A model generated the notes under the pieces. It did no database searches, was not told where the DNA came from, and saw only the letters and a program-made list of their open reading frames with translations. A program made the translations under genes and the position numbers. A stretch of 64,000 nt of DNA from positions 2,542,001 to 2,606,000 of the forward strand of contig NZ_JQLI01000001.1 in assembly GCF_000744095.1 (NCBI RefSeq). Reading direction: 5' to 3'. This DNA comes from Cupriavidus necator A5-1. GTDB lineage: Bacteria; Pseudomonadota; Gammaproteobacteria; Burkholderiales; Burkholderiaceae. Numbering within the stretch: the first letter of the stretch is position 1; each line of letters opens with the position of its first letter. Below are positions 51,897 to 60,022 of this stretch, piece by piece.

Positions 51897-52727
51897 TCAG
51901 GCCGCCGCGGCCTGCTGCACCACCACCATGTGCGCCGGCATGGGCGCGGCATAGCCGGCCTGGCCGAAGCATTCGCGGATGACGCGGTTGGAGTCGAAAT
52001 AGACCTGCCAGTAGTGGTCGTTGTGGCAGTAGGGGCGTACCGCCAGTACCGGGCCGACCAGCGTGAACTCCAGGATTTCCACGTCGACCGGGGGCTCGGC
52101 CAGCACGTTGGGGATCTGCGCGATACGCTCCTTCAGCAGTGCCACCGCCTCGGCCACGTCGGTGCTCCCCGCCAGCTGCGCTTTCAGGTCCACGCGCCGG
52201 AACGCATTGGCCGTGAAGTTCTGGATGTTGTCGCTGAAGATCTTGTTGTTGCCGACCACGGTCTGGACGTTGTCGGGCGTGTCCAGCGAGGTCGCGAACA
52301 AGCCGATCTCGCGCACCGTGCCGGTGACGCCGCCGATGGTGACGAAGTCGCCGACCTTGAACGGCCGCAGCACCACCAGGAACGCACCCGCCGCGAAATT
52401 TGACATCAGGCCCGACCAGGCCATGCCGATGGCCACGCCGGCGGCGGCAATCAGTGCGGCAAAGGTGGTGGTCTGGATGCCAAAGTAGCCGAGGATGCCG
52501 ATCACCAGCACCACATTCAGCGTCACGGTGACAATCGAGCCGACATAGCGCAGCAGCGTCGGATCGACCTTCTGTTTGCCGAGCGAGTTCTGCACCAGGC
52601 GCACGACAAAATGGATCAGCCATCGGCCGATCATCCAGAAGGCGAGGGCGGCCAGGATCTTGACCCCGAACTGCGTGGCATAGGCGACAACCAGGGTCTT
52701 GAGGTTGTCCAGCGTAGTGGCTTCCAT
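51897..52727 (-). CDS. MscS-type small mechanosensitive channel
   Basis: 276 residues, E. coli MscS size (286). Three helices at the N-terminus (LKTLVVAYATQFGVKILAAL; IVTVTLNVVLVIGILGYFG) lead to the pore helix region FAALIAAAGVAIGMAWSGLM near residue 91 and NFAAGAFLVVLRPFKVGDFV near 112. The beta domain ITGTVREIGLFAT-type sequence (here GGVTGTVREIGLFATSLDTP) follows. It gates on osmotic downshock. Upstream, at 52801-52908, the motif GTGCAAGC(AA) occurs four times on the plus strand. Confidence 0.9.
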   Translation of the reverse strand: MEATTLDNLKTLVVAYATQFGVKILAALAFWMIGRWLIHFVVRLVQNSLGKQKVDPTLLRYVGSIVTVTLNVVLVIGILGYFGIQTTTFAALIAAAGVAIGMAWSGLMSNFAAGAFLVVLRPFKVGDFVTIGGVTGTVREIGLFATSLDTPDNVQTVVGNNKIFSDNIQNFTANAFRRVDLKAQLAGSTDVAEAVALLKERIAQIPNVLAEPPVDVEILEFTLVGPVLAVRPYCHNDHYWQVYFDSNRVIRECFGQAGYAAPMPAHMVVVQQAAAA

Positions 52728-52800
52728 CGGCGTTTCCTTTCGGTTTGGGGAGTCCGCCCGGCTGCCGGTGGCAACATCCGTACCGATTCAGCCGGCAACT

Positions 52801-52908
52801 GGGTGCAAGCAAGGGTGCAAGCAACGGGGTGCAAGCCCTGCGCGCTGACGCGGCGCAATACGAGGGCACGGCAATTATTGGGACGCCGTGCGGGGAAGTG
52901 CAAGCAAA
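52801..52908. repeat. short direct repeats GGGTGCAAGCAA upstream of mscS
   Basis: Three units lie almost head to tail: GGGTGCAAGCAA (52801), GGGTGCAAGCAA (52813) and GGGTGCAAGCCC (52827). A fourth, GTGCAAGCAA, is at 52899-52908. They lie 75-180 bp before the mscS start and could be a regulator-binding array or replication slippage. Confidence 0.6.
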
Positions 52909-52917
52909 TAATTGTGA

Positions 52918-52945
52918 AGGCAAGCTGCGTTCGGGCAGCTTGCCT
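52918..52945 (-). terminator. terminator after amt
   Basis: AGGCAAGCTGC pairs perfectly with GCAGCTTGCCT over 11 bp around a six-base loop, 26 bp after the amt stop on the minus strand. The following minus-strand bases are TCACAATTATT, moderately T-rich. Confidence 0.75.
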
Positions 52946-52971
52946 GTCTGAATCTGGCCGTCCCGCCGGGA

Positions 52972-54174
52972 TTACCAGTTGGTTTCACGCTCCGGCGTCG
53001 CGGAAATCCGGTGCAGCGTCAGGTCCGCGCCGTTGAATTCGCCCTCGGCATCGAGCCGGATGCCCACCAGCTTCTTCAGCGTGCCGTATACCAGCGTTCC
53101 GCCGGCCAGCGCAATCGCGATGCCAAGCACGGTACCGATCGCCTGCGCGCCCAGCGACACGCCGCCCAGCCCGCCCAGCGCCTTCGCGCCGAAAATGCCC
53201 GCGGCGATGCCGCCCCAGGCGCCGCACAGGCCGTGCAGCGGCCACACGCCCAGCACGTCATCGATATGCCATTTGTTCTGCGCGAGCGTGAACAGGTAGA
53301 CAAAGAGCGCGCCGGCCACACCGCCGGTGATCAGCGCCCCCAGCGGGTGCATCAGGTCCGAGCCCGCGCACACGGCCACCAGCCCGGCCAGCGGGCCGTT
53401 GTAGGCAAAGCCGGGATCGTTGCGCCCGGCCGCCCAGGCCGCCAGCGTGCCGCCGGCCATCGCCATCAGTGAATTGATTGCGACCAGGCCGCTGATCTTG
53501 TCGACCGTCTGCGCGCTCATCACGTTGAAGCCGAACCAGCCCACCGCCAGCACCCAGGCGCCCAGCGCCAGGAAGGGGATGTTCGACGGCGGATGGGCGC
53601 TGATGCGGCCATCCTTCTGGTAGCGCCCGCGCCGTGCGCCCAGCAGCAGCACCGCGGGCAGCGCGATCCAGCCGCCCACCGCATGCACGACCACCGAGCC
53701 GGCAAAGTCATGGAACGGCGCGCCGGTCACGCGCGTGATCCAGTCCTGGATGCCGTAGCGCTGGTTCCAGGCAATGCCCTCGAAGAAGGGATAGACAAAA
53801 CCCACCAGCACAAAGGTGGCGACCAATTGCGGATTGAAGCGCGAACGCTCGGCAATACCGCCCGAGATAATCGCCGGAATGGCCGCGGCAAATGTCGCCA
53901 GGAAAAAGAACTTGACCAGTTCGTAACCGCTTTTCTGGGCCAGCGTTTCTGCGCCGGCCATGAATTGCACACCGTAGGCGATGGTGTAGCCGATAAAAAA
54001 ATAGGCGATCGTCGAAACCGCAAAATCCACCAGAATCTTCACCAGCGCATTGACCTGGTTCTTCTTGCGCACCGTACCCAGTTCGAGGAAGGCAAAGCCG
54101 GCGTGCATGGCCAGCACCATGATGGCGCCAAGTAGTATAAACATGGCGTCGGTGCCAGTCTTCCAGTTGTCCAT
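52972..54174 (-). CDS. amt: ammonium transporter
   Basis: 400 residues from ATG 54174 after GAGGTGACT. Eleven helices; it starts MDNWKTGTDAMFILLGAIMV. It keeps the Amt landmarks AFLELGTVRKKNQVNALVKI near residue 28, DFAGSVVVHAVGGWIALPAV near 154 with the pore histidine, FNVMSAQTVDKISGLVAINS near 214, and HPLGALITGGVAGALFVYLF near 277. It imports ammonium under nitrogen limitation. No glnK/glnB gene is adjacent, unlike most amt loci. A sigma-54 promoter is visible just upstream. Confidence 0.93.
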   Translation of the reverse strand: MDNWKTGTDAMFILLGAIMVLAMHAGFAFLELGTVRKKNQVNALVKILVDFAVSTIAYFFIGYTIAYGVQFMAGAETLAQKSGYELVKFFFLATFAAAIPAIISGGIAERSRFNPQLVATFVLVGFVYPFFEGIAWNQRYGIQDWITRVTGAPFHDFAGSVVVHAVGGWIALPAVLLLGARRGRYQKDGRISAHPPSNIPFLALGAWVLAVGWFGFNVMSAQTVDKISGLVAINSLMAMAGGTLAAWAAGRNDPGFAYNGPLAGLVAVCAGSDLMHPLGALITGGVAGALFVYLFTLAQNKWHIDDVLGVWPLHGLCGAWGGIAAGIFGAKALGGLGGVSLGAQAIGTVLGIAIALAGGTLVYGTLKKLVGIRLDAEGEFNGADLTLHRISATPERETNW

Positions 54175-54682
54175 AGTCACCTCATGCTCAAAATGGGAGC
54201 GTGGGTATGCAAAAAGCATTCCAGCTTTAGCTGCATCCTGGTGCTCGTTGCACCTTCCTGAGTAAAACCGCACCGGAATGCCGCGTGGCGAGCTTGCGGG
54301 GGCGGGGTGAAAATCGGAAGCGGCTGGTCGGCGGGGCGGGGAATGCGCCAGAATGGAGCCTTGGTGCGAGGTCTGGCTGATCCGTTGTGGTGCAGTGCCC
54401 CAAGAGTGGGCAAATGTTCCATCGCGGGTAGGGACGGCCGTGGCAGTCGCAGCCGAGATTCCCGGGCAAATGCTGCAGCCCGGGAAATCGCGCCGCTGGC
54501 AAGCGGAAAAAGAGTGGGAAATTGCCCGCTAACCGGCCTCAATCAAGGATTTGCGGGTTTTTTCGTTGCATTGGTGCCACTGGGGATTGCTCAACGCGCG
54601 AAGGGCAGATTAGACTGCGCCGATCGATGGCTTGCCGCCAGGCCAGCTCATCGGTGACGACGACCAACAAGGGAAATCAGCC
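54175..54682. promoter_or_regulatory. 508-bp divergent intergenic region between amt and the HU gene
   Basis: It contains the amt sigma-54 promoter at 54208-54224. TGGTGC-N4-TGCACC at about 54239-54254 is an everted pair of NtrC-like half-sites. Further on it holds the HU promoter area, probably near TTGCGGGTTTTTTCGTTGCA (54551-54570). The plus-strand frame at 54307-54657 has no protein character. Confidence 0.5.
54208..54224 (-). promoter_or_regulatory. sigma-54 (RpoN) promoter of amt
   Basis: On the minus strand CTGGAATGCTTTTTGCA matches the -24/-12 consensus YTGGCACGNNNNTTGCW at the invariant GG and GC, with ten bases between them. The expected start of transcription lies about 20 bp before the amt start codon. 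This fits NtrC-controlled nitrogen starvation expression. Confidence 0.85.
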
Positions 54683-54964
54683 ATGAATAAAGGTGAACTG
54701 GTATCGGCCATCGCCGCGGAAGCAGAACTGAGCAATGCCGCTGCCGAGCGTGCGCTCAACGCAGCGCTGGACAGTATCAAGAAGGCAGTGGCCAAGGGTG
54801 ACTCGGTGACGCTGGTAGGCTTCGGCAGCTTCAGCGCCGGCAAGCGTGCCGCCCGCACCGGCCGCAACCCGCGTACCGGCGAAACCATCAAGATCCCGGC
54901 CGCCAAGACGGTCAAGTTCTCTGCCGGACAGGGTTTCAAGGACGCCGTGAACAAGAAAAAGTAA
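54683..54964 (+). CDS. HU-family DNA-binding protein
   Basis: 93 residues from ATG 54683, after CAAGGGAAATCAG. HU sequence throughout: [60 protein letters not shown], then [20 protein letters not shown]. The beta-arm residues [13 protein letters not shown] that bend DNA are intact. It compacts DNA as a homo- or heterodimer. Single-gene unit with a strong terminator 22 bp after the stop. The symbol hupA/hupB is not assignable. Confidence 0.95.
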   Translation: MNKGELVSAIAAEAELSNAAAERALNAALDSIKKAVAKGDSVTLVGFGSFSAGKRAARTGRNPRTGETIKIPAAKTVKFSAGQGFKDAVNKKK

Positions 54965-54985
54965 GCGGTCTGCGTCCACAGCTAG

Positions 54986-55016
54986 AAAAGCGGCCTGGCA
55001 GGCCGCTTTTTCTTTT
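54986..55016 (+). terminator. terminator after the HU gene
   Basis: AAAAGCGGCC-TGGCA-GGCCGCTTTT forms a ten-pair stem, ending in TTTTTCTTTT. A textbook intrinsic terminator, about 22 bp after the stop codon. Confidence 0.93.
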
Positions 55017-55129
55017 GGGGCCGCCCGGACACACCAGTGCCGCTGCGCTCGGGTTAAACTGCCGGCGCGCCCGGGTCGTCGCCAGTGCCGCCCCGGCCAT
55101 CCAGCCCCCGCAATCCCCGACTCCGCATC

Positions 55130-55615
55130 ATGAACGACCAGTCCCACCAGCTTTCCATGACCGTGCTGATGACGCCGGACATGGCCAATTTCTCCGGTAA
55201 CGTCCACGGCGGCACCATCCTCAAGTACCTGGACATGGTCGCCTACGCCTGCGCCAGCCGCTACGCCGGGCGCTACGTGGTGACCCTGTCGGTCGACCAG
55301 GTGGTGTTCCGCCAGCCCATCCACGTGGGCGAACTGGTGACCTTCCTGGCCTCGGTCAACTACACCGGCCGCAGCTCGATGGAGATCGGCATCAAGGTGG
55401 TGACCGAGAACATCCGCAGCAAGCTGGTGCGGCATACCAACAGCTGCTACTTCACCATGGTGGCCGTGGACGACAACGGCACGCCCGCGGAGGTGCCGCC
55501 GCTGGAGCCGCGCGATGAGGTGGAGCGCCAGCGCTTTGCCGCCGCACAGCAGCGCCGCGCGCTGCGCCAGGAAATGGAAAAGCGTCACGACGACATCAAG
55601 TCGTCGGTGACCTGA
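55130..55615 (+). CDS. acyl-CoA thioesterase, hot-dog fold (YciA type)
   Basis: 161 residues from ATG 55130. Hot-dog landmarks: TPDMANFSGNVHGGTILKYL near residue 15, with the catalytic aspartate in YLDMVAYACASRYAGRYVVT, and FRQPIHVGELVTFLASVNYT near 62. The C-terminus is a charged helix (QQRRALRQEMEKRHDD). These enzymes hydrolyse short- and medium-chain acyl-CoA to control CoA pools. It is 17 bp upstream of creA on the same strand, so the two may be cotranscribed. Confidence 0.88.
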   Translation: MNDQSHQLSMTVLMTPDMANFSGNVHGGTILKYLDMVAYACASRYAGRYVVTLSVDQVVFRQPIHVGELVTFLASVNYTGRSSMEIGIKVVTENIRSKLVRHTNSCYFTMVAVDDNGTPAEVPPLEPRDEVERQRFAAAQQRRALRQEMEKRHDDIKSSVT

Positions 55616-55632
55616 GCCGCGTGGGCCCCGCC

Positions 55633-56112
55633 ATGAAGTCCAACCGCATCCGCGCCATCGTGGCCGCGGCCGCCTGCGTGGCGGCGGCCAGCGGTGCGCA
55701 GGCCGAGGAAATCGGCAGCGTCAGCACCAATTTCCGCGTGACCGGCTCCGACAAGGTGGTGATCGAAGCCTATGACGACCCGCAGGTGGACGGCGTGACC
55801 TGCTACGTGTCACGCGCCCGCACCGGCGGCATCAAGGGCCAGCTCGGCATGGCAGAAGATCCGCCCGAGGCCTCGATCGCCTGCCGGCAGGTCGGCACCA
55901 TCGCCTTCAAGGCGCCGCTCAAGCAGCAGGACAACGTCTTCTCGGAGCGCATGTCGATCCTGTTCAAGACGCTGCACGTGGTGCGCGCGGTCGACCGCAA
56001 GCGCAATACGCTGGTATACCTGACGTATTCCGACCGCATCGTCAGCGGCAGCCCGCAGAACAGCGTGACCGCCGTGCCGGTGCCGGCCGGCACGGCGATT
56101 CCGGTCAAGTAG
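55633..56112 (+). CDS. creA: CreA family protein (exported, unknown role)
   Basis: 159 residues from ATG 55633; a GTG at 55621 is in frame but would not help the signal. A signal peptide (IVAAAACVAAASGAQA) is followed by the CreA domain: EIGSVSTNFRVTGSDKVVIE, AYDDPQVDGVTCYVSRARTG, GQLGMAEDPPEASIACRQVG and VFSERMSILFKTLHVVRAVD. The paired cysteines (TCYV and ACRQ) are conserved in the family. CreA is widespread in proteobacteria, but its function is still not known. Confidence 0.9.
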   Translation: MKSNRIRAIVAAAACVAAASGAQAEEIGSVSTNFRVTGSDKVVIEAYDDPQVDGVTCYVSRARTGGIKGQLGMAEDPPEASIACRQVGTIAFKAPLKQQDNVFSERMSILFKTLHVVRAVDRKRNTLVYLTYSDRIVSGSPQNSVTAVPVPAGTAIPVK

Positions 56113-56117
56113 CCGGG

Positions 56118-56216
56118 TCAGGGCGCCAGCGCCGCCACATCGCGGCGGGCTTTTTCCAGGTCGGCGCGGAACACCGGGTCGGCATGCAACCGCGGCACTG
56201 TGGCCGCGGCAATCAT
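56118..56216 (-). pseudogene. possible 3' gene remnant between creA and the acyl-CoA synthetase gene
   Basis: On the minus strand, in the same frame as the synthetase and right after its stop, a 32-codon stretch from ATG 56216 reads MIAAATVPRLHADPVFRADL then EKARRDVAALAP. It looks like a helical C-terminal end of a protein and has no ribosome site of its own. It could be a leftover of a deleted gene or a very short real gene. Confidence 0.3.
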
Positions 56217-56240
56217 GCTGCCCTCGTTGTCATCGCTCCG

Positions 56241-58034
56241 TCAGTGCACGATCGGATGCAACGGTGTTCGCTTCAATTGGCCTTGTCGTCGGTTTGCATC
56301 GAACAGCTTGCGCAGGTTCGACTTCAGTATCTTGCCATTGGCATTGCGCGGCAGCATCTCCGGAAACACCAGGATGCGCACCGGCACCTTGAACGCCGCC
56401 AGCCGTTCGCGCACGAAGTCTTGCAGTTCGGCTTCGGTCGCCTGCATGCCAGGCTTGATGCTGACCACCGCGGCGGGTTCTTCGCCCAGCGTCCGGTGGC
56501 CGATGCCGACGACGGCCGCGTCCACCACCGCGGGATGCTCGTACAGCGCGCTTTCCACCTCGATGCAGTAGATGTTCTCGCCGCCGCGGATCAGCATGTC
56601 TTTCATGCGGTCGACGATATAGACGTAGCCTTCTTCGTCCAGCCGGGCGATATCGCCGGTGCGCAGCCAGCCGTCGACCAAGGTCTGCGCCGTGGCCTCG
56701 GGCTTGTTCCAGTAGCCGCGCACGACATTGGCGCCGCGTGCCATCAGCTCGCCGGTTTCGCCGGGCGCCAGCGCATTGCCGCGTCCGTCGACGACTTTCA
56801 TTTCTCCGATCGGTAATGCGGGGCCGCTGCTGTCCGGGCGCATCTCGTACTCTTCCGCGCTGTGGCTGGTAAAGGTCGACGAGGTTTCCGTCATGCCCCA
56901 GCCAATGCCTGGCGCGGCCTGCGGAAAGACCTCGCGGATACGCCGCACCAGCTCGGGCGAAGCCGGCGCGCCGCCATAGTTGACGTTCTCCAGCGACGAC
57001 AGGTCGAAGCGCGCGCGTTCCGGATGCTCCAGGATCTGCCACGCGATGGTCGGCACGCCGCCGGCCGAGGTGCAACCCTCGCGCTCGATCAGCGCCATGC
57101 CGCGCAGTGCGTCCCAGCGGTGCATCAGCACGATCTTGGCGCCGGTCGCCAGCGCGCCGTTGAGCACCGCCATGCAGCCGGTGACATGGAAAAACGGCAC
57201 TGCCAGCAGCGCGGCCTTCTGCGGTGCGGCAGGGTCGCGCGTGGGCATCGGCTCGCCCCGGCGCAGCAGGTTGCGGATCAGGCTGAAGCTGCCGGCGGCG
57301 ACCACCGAAGCGGAATTGCGGTGCGTACCGAGCGCGCCCTTGGGTTTGCCGGTGGTGCCCGAAGTGTAGAAGATGGTGGCGTCGTCTTCCGGATCGATAT
57401 CGAGCTGCGGTGGCGCCTGGTCCCGCAGCGTCGCCCAGGCGACAGGTGTGCCGATCACGTTTTCCAGCGGCACCACGCGCGCCTCGGCCACGGTTCCGCC
57501 GGCGCGCGACACGTAGACGCGTTCCAGCGCGGGGCAGGCTGGCAGGTGCGGCACGATGCGGTCGAGCCGTTCGGCATCGACGATGGCCACGCGGCTGCCG
57601 GAATCTGCCAGGCCGTATTCAAGCTCGGGCCCGGTCCACCAGGCGTTGAGCGGGGTCACGATCGCGCCGGTGAGCAGCGCACCGTAGAACGCCACCGGCC
57701 ACTCCGGCAGGTTGCGCATGGCCACCGCGACGCGATCGCCTTTGCGCACGCCATCGCGCACCAGTGCATGGGCCAGCGCGATGGCGGCGCGCTGGAAGGC
57801 ATCGTAGGAAACGCGCTCGTCCTCATAGACCACGAAGGTGCGATCGGCAAAGGCGCGCGTTGCCAGGAACAGCTCGCGCAGCGTGTGCGGGCCGTTTTTC
57901 CAGACCGTGGTGGGGATGCCGCGGATCGTGCGCGTTTCGGTTTCGAACGGCGCGCCGGGCGCGGTAAGCCGGGCGTGGGCCTCGGCCAGGGACATGACCG
58001 GCCAGGTGCCGGCCACTTGCGGATTGCTCGACAT
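56241..58034 (-). CDS. AMP-binding acyl-CoA synthetase
   Basis: 597 residues from ATG 58034, after GGGAGGCAGTC. Adenylate-forming motifs: TIFYTSGTTGKPKGALGTHR near residue 217 (A3), GWGMTETSSTFTSHS near 366 (A5), GWLRTGDIARLDEEGYVYIV near 456 (A7), and the A10 lysine in NANGKILKSNLRKLF near 564. It activates a carboxylic acid as acyl-AMP and acyl-CoA. The substrate is not clear; medium-chain or aromatic acids are plausible. The gene lies 96 bp after the SDR gene and is likely in one operon with it. Confidence 0.87.
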   Translation of the reverse strand: MSSNPQVAGTWPVMSLAEAHARLTAPGAPFETETRTIRGIPTTVWKNGPHTLRELFLATRAFADRTFVVYEDERVSYDAFQRAAIALAHALVRDGVRKGDRVAVAMRNLPEWPVAFYGALLTGAIVTPLNAWWTGPELEYGLADSGSRVAIVDAERLDRIVPHLPACPALERVYVSRAGGTVAEARVVPLENVIGTPVAWATLRDQAPPQLDIDPEDDATIFYTSGTTGKPKGALGTHRNSASVVAAGSFSLIRNLLRRGEPMPTRDPAAPQKAALLAVPFFHVTGCMAVLNGALATGAKIVLMHRWDALRGMALIEREGCTSAGGVPTIAWQILEHPERARFDLSSLENVNYGGAPASPELVRRIREVFPQAAPGIGWGMTETSSTFTSHSAEEYEMRPDSSGPALPIGEMKVVDGRGNALAPGETGELMARGANVVRGYWNKPEATAQTLVDGWLRTGDIARLDEEGYVYIVDRMKDMLIRGGENIYCIEVESALYEHPAVVDAAVVGIGHRTLGEEPAAVVSIKPGMQATEAELQDFVRERLAAFKVPVRILVFPEMLPRNANGKILKSNLRKLFDANRRQGQLKRTPLHPIVH

Positions 58035-58130
58035 GACTGCCTCCCGGAACTGCACTGCAGGTTGAGGGAAATGCAGGAAAGCGGCGGGCGCCGGTCTCGC
58101 CGGCGCCCGCGCAGCGCTTGCGTCAGAAGC

Positions 58131-58895
58131 TCAGATGGTCACGCCGCCGTCGACGACCAGGGCCTGCCCGGTCATGAAGGTGCTGGCCGCGGAGGCCAGG
58201 TAGACGGCTGCGCCGGCGATCTCGACCGGCTCGCCGATGCGGCGCAGCGGGGCGCCCTGGGTGGATTGCTTGTAGCGCTCCGGGTCTTCCCACAGCGCGC
58301 GCGCGAAGTCGGTCTTGATCAGCCCCGGCGCGATGCAGTTCACGCGCACGTTGTGCGGCCCGAACTCGACCGCCAGGTTGCGTGCCAGCTGGAAGTCGGC
58401 GGCCTTGGAGATGTTGTACACGCCAATGGTGGGCGAGCCGCGCAGGCCGCCGATCGACGACACGATGATGATGGAGCCGTCCTTGCGGTCGATCATCTGC
58501 GGCGCCACCATCTGGATCAGCCAGTGGTTGGAGATGACGTTGTTGTCCAGCACCTTGCGGAACTGGTCGTCCGACACGCCGCTCATGGGCCCGTAGTACG
58601 GGTTGGAAGCGGCATTGCAGACCAGCACGTCGATCTTGCCGAACACGCGGTTGGTCTCGTCGACCAGGTGCTGCAGATCATCCTTGGACGAGATATTGGC
58701 GGGCACCGCGATCGCGGTGCCGTCGCCGTGGCGGGCGTTGATGGCGTCCACCACTTCCTGGCAGGCCTCGGCCTTGCGCGAAGAAATGACGACTTTGGCG
58801 CCCTGTACGGCCATCTGCTCGGCAATGGCGCGGCCGATGCCGCGCGAGGAGCCGGTGACGATGGCAACCTTGCCCGTCAGATCGAACAATGACAT
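58131..58895 (-). CDS. short-chain dehydrogenase/reductase
   Basis: 254 residues. Classical SDR: cofactor motif VTGSSRGIGRAIAEQMAVQG near residue 14, LVCNAASNPYYGPMSGVSDD near 90, catalytic serine in IIIVSSIGGLRGSP and the YxxxK pair in GVYNISKAADFQLARNLAVE near 157. The C-terminus is FMTGQALVVDGGVTI. The basic residue after the Gly-rich loop (ISSRKAEACQ) suggests NADP. It is upstream of the acyl-CoA synthetase on the same strand, which suggests a hydroxyacyl or enoyl step on an activated acid. Confidence 0.88.
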   Translation of the reverse strand: MSLFDLTGKVAIVTGSSRGIGRAIAEQMAVQGAKVVISSRKAEACQEVVDAINARHGDGTAIAVPANISSKDDLQHLVDETNRVFGKIDVLVCNAASNPYYGPMSGVSDDQFRKVLDNNVISNHWLIQMVAPQMIDRKDGSIIIVSSIGGLRGSPTIGVYNISKAADFQLARNLAVEFGPHNVRVNCIAPGLIKTDFARALWEDPERYKQSTQGAPLRRIGEPVEIAGAAVYLASAASTFMTGQALVVDGGVTI

Positions 58896-59137
58896 GGAGT
58901 CTCCTGTATGGCTGCGCCGGCATCAGCGGCCGGCTTTGTGCAGGCGGCATGTGCCGCGCTGTTGTCCTGGCGATGCGCCACGCGGGCGGCATCGACGGGA
59001 CATTATGGTGGTGCCTGTGCACCCAGTCCACAGCCCGGAGGGGCGCGCGCGAGCCATATCAGTATTCTTTCTGCGGGCAATGAGCGGCGTGCATGGCAGC
59101 GTGCTGCACAGCGAAACGCCGGCGCGGATCAGGCGCT

Positions 59138-59995
59138 TCAGGCGGCCGTGGAGCCAGCCAGCAGCGGCGGCAGGGCGGCCATCAGCTCGCGGCGCAGCGC
59201 ATCGTCAAGTTGCAGGCCGAAGCGCGCCGACAGCACCTGTACCACGGCCTCGGGCGTTTCCAGCCGCTGGCGCCGCACGGTGCCGTCCGGCTCGCGCTCG
59301 GCCAGGTCGCCATCGGCCAGCGTCACGCGCGTGCCGCCGTCGGTGCGCGCGGCCATCAGCCGGTGCAGGAATATGCTGTCCGGATGCGTCGCCACGTACC
59401 AGTTGCGCGGCACGAAATCGATCCACGGCTGCGGTGTCAGGTCGAAGCGGTAGATCTTGATCCAGCCGGCATCGCCGCGCGCCTCGAGGTCATAGCTGTG
59501 GAAGGCGGTGCCAGCCGCTTCGGGCGGCGACGAGACCAGCCGGTAGGGAAAGCTGTCATCGGTGGGCGCCGACAACGGCATCGCCCGGAACGGCGTGGGG
59601 CCGCCAAAGCCGACATCGGCCAGATAGCTTTGATGCGCCACTTCCACGCGCAGCAGCATATGCGACGTGACGGTCGGCACGTCTTCCGGCACGCCCCAGC
59701 GCACGCGCGCGGCCAGCGGTGTCACGGCGTAGCCGAGCGCCGTCAGCGCCGCCGCCAGCAGCGTGTTGAGTTCGAAGCAATAGCCGCCGCGCCGCTGCGT
59801 GACGAGCTTGTCGAAGACCGCGTCCGGCTCGATGCGCACCGGCCGGCGCAGCAGCGGGTCGACGTTCTCGAACGGGATGCTGGCCAGGTGCGCGGCCAGC
59901 ACGGTATCCAGCGCTTCCAGCGTGGGCAAGGGCGGGGCGGCGATGCCCAGCCGCGCGAGATAGGCGTCCAGTTGCGGCGCGTCGAGCGAGATCAT
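59138..59995 (-). CDS. nat: arylamine N-acetyltransferase
   Basis: 285 residues, the NAT length. The catalytic triad is visible: cysteine in RRGGYCFELNTLLAAALTAL near residue 71, histidine in TSHMLLRVEVAHQSYL near 110, and aspartate in YLADVGFGGPTPFRA near 127. The substrate-loop start PFENVDPLLRRPVRIEPDAV near 41 also fits. It moves an acetyl group from acetyl-CoA to arylamines or hydrazines. It is 27 bp after the Crp-type regulator gene, so the regulator probably controls it. Confidence 0.92.
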   Translation of the reverse strand: MISLDAPQLDAYLARLGIAAPPLPTLEALDTVLAAHLASIPFENVDPLLRRPVRIEPDAVFDKLVTQRRGGYCFELNTLLAAALTALGYAVTPLAARVRWGVPEDVPTVTSHMLLRVEVAHQSYLADVGFGGPTPFRAMPLSAPTDDSFPYRLVSSPPEAAGTAFHSYDLEARGDAGWIKIYRFDLTPQPWIDFVPRNWYVATHPDSIFLHRLMAARTDGGTRVTLADGDLAEREPDGTVRRQRLETPEAVVQVLSARFGLQLDDALRRELMAALPPLLAGSTAA

Positions 59996-60022
59996 GGTGT
60001 GCGAGGCTCCGAGGCGAGGGGT

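Noticed and set aside
54239..54254. NtrC site upstream of amt
   Set aside because: TGGTGC and TGCACC half-sites are present but in everted order relative to the NtrC consensus, so it is noted only as a possibility.
54307..54657. 116-codon plus-strand frame between amt and the HU gene
   Set aside because: No ribosome site, no hydrophobic or domain pattern, and rich in Arg/Gly as noise in GC-rich DNA.
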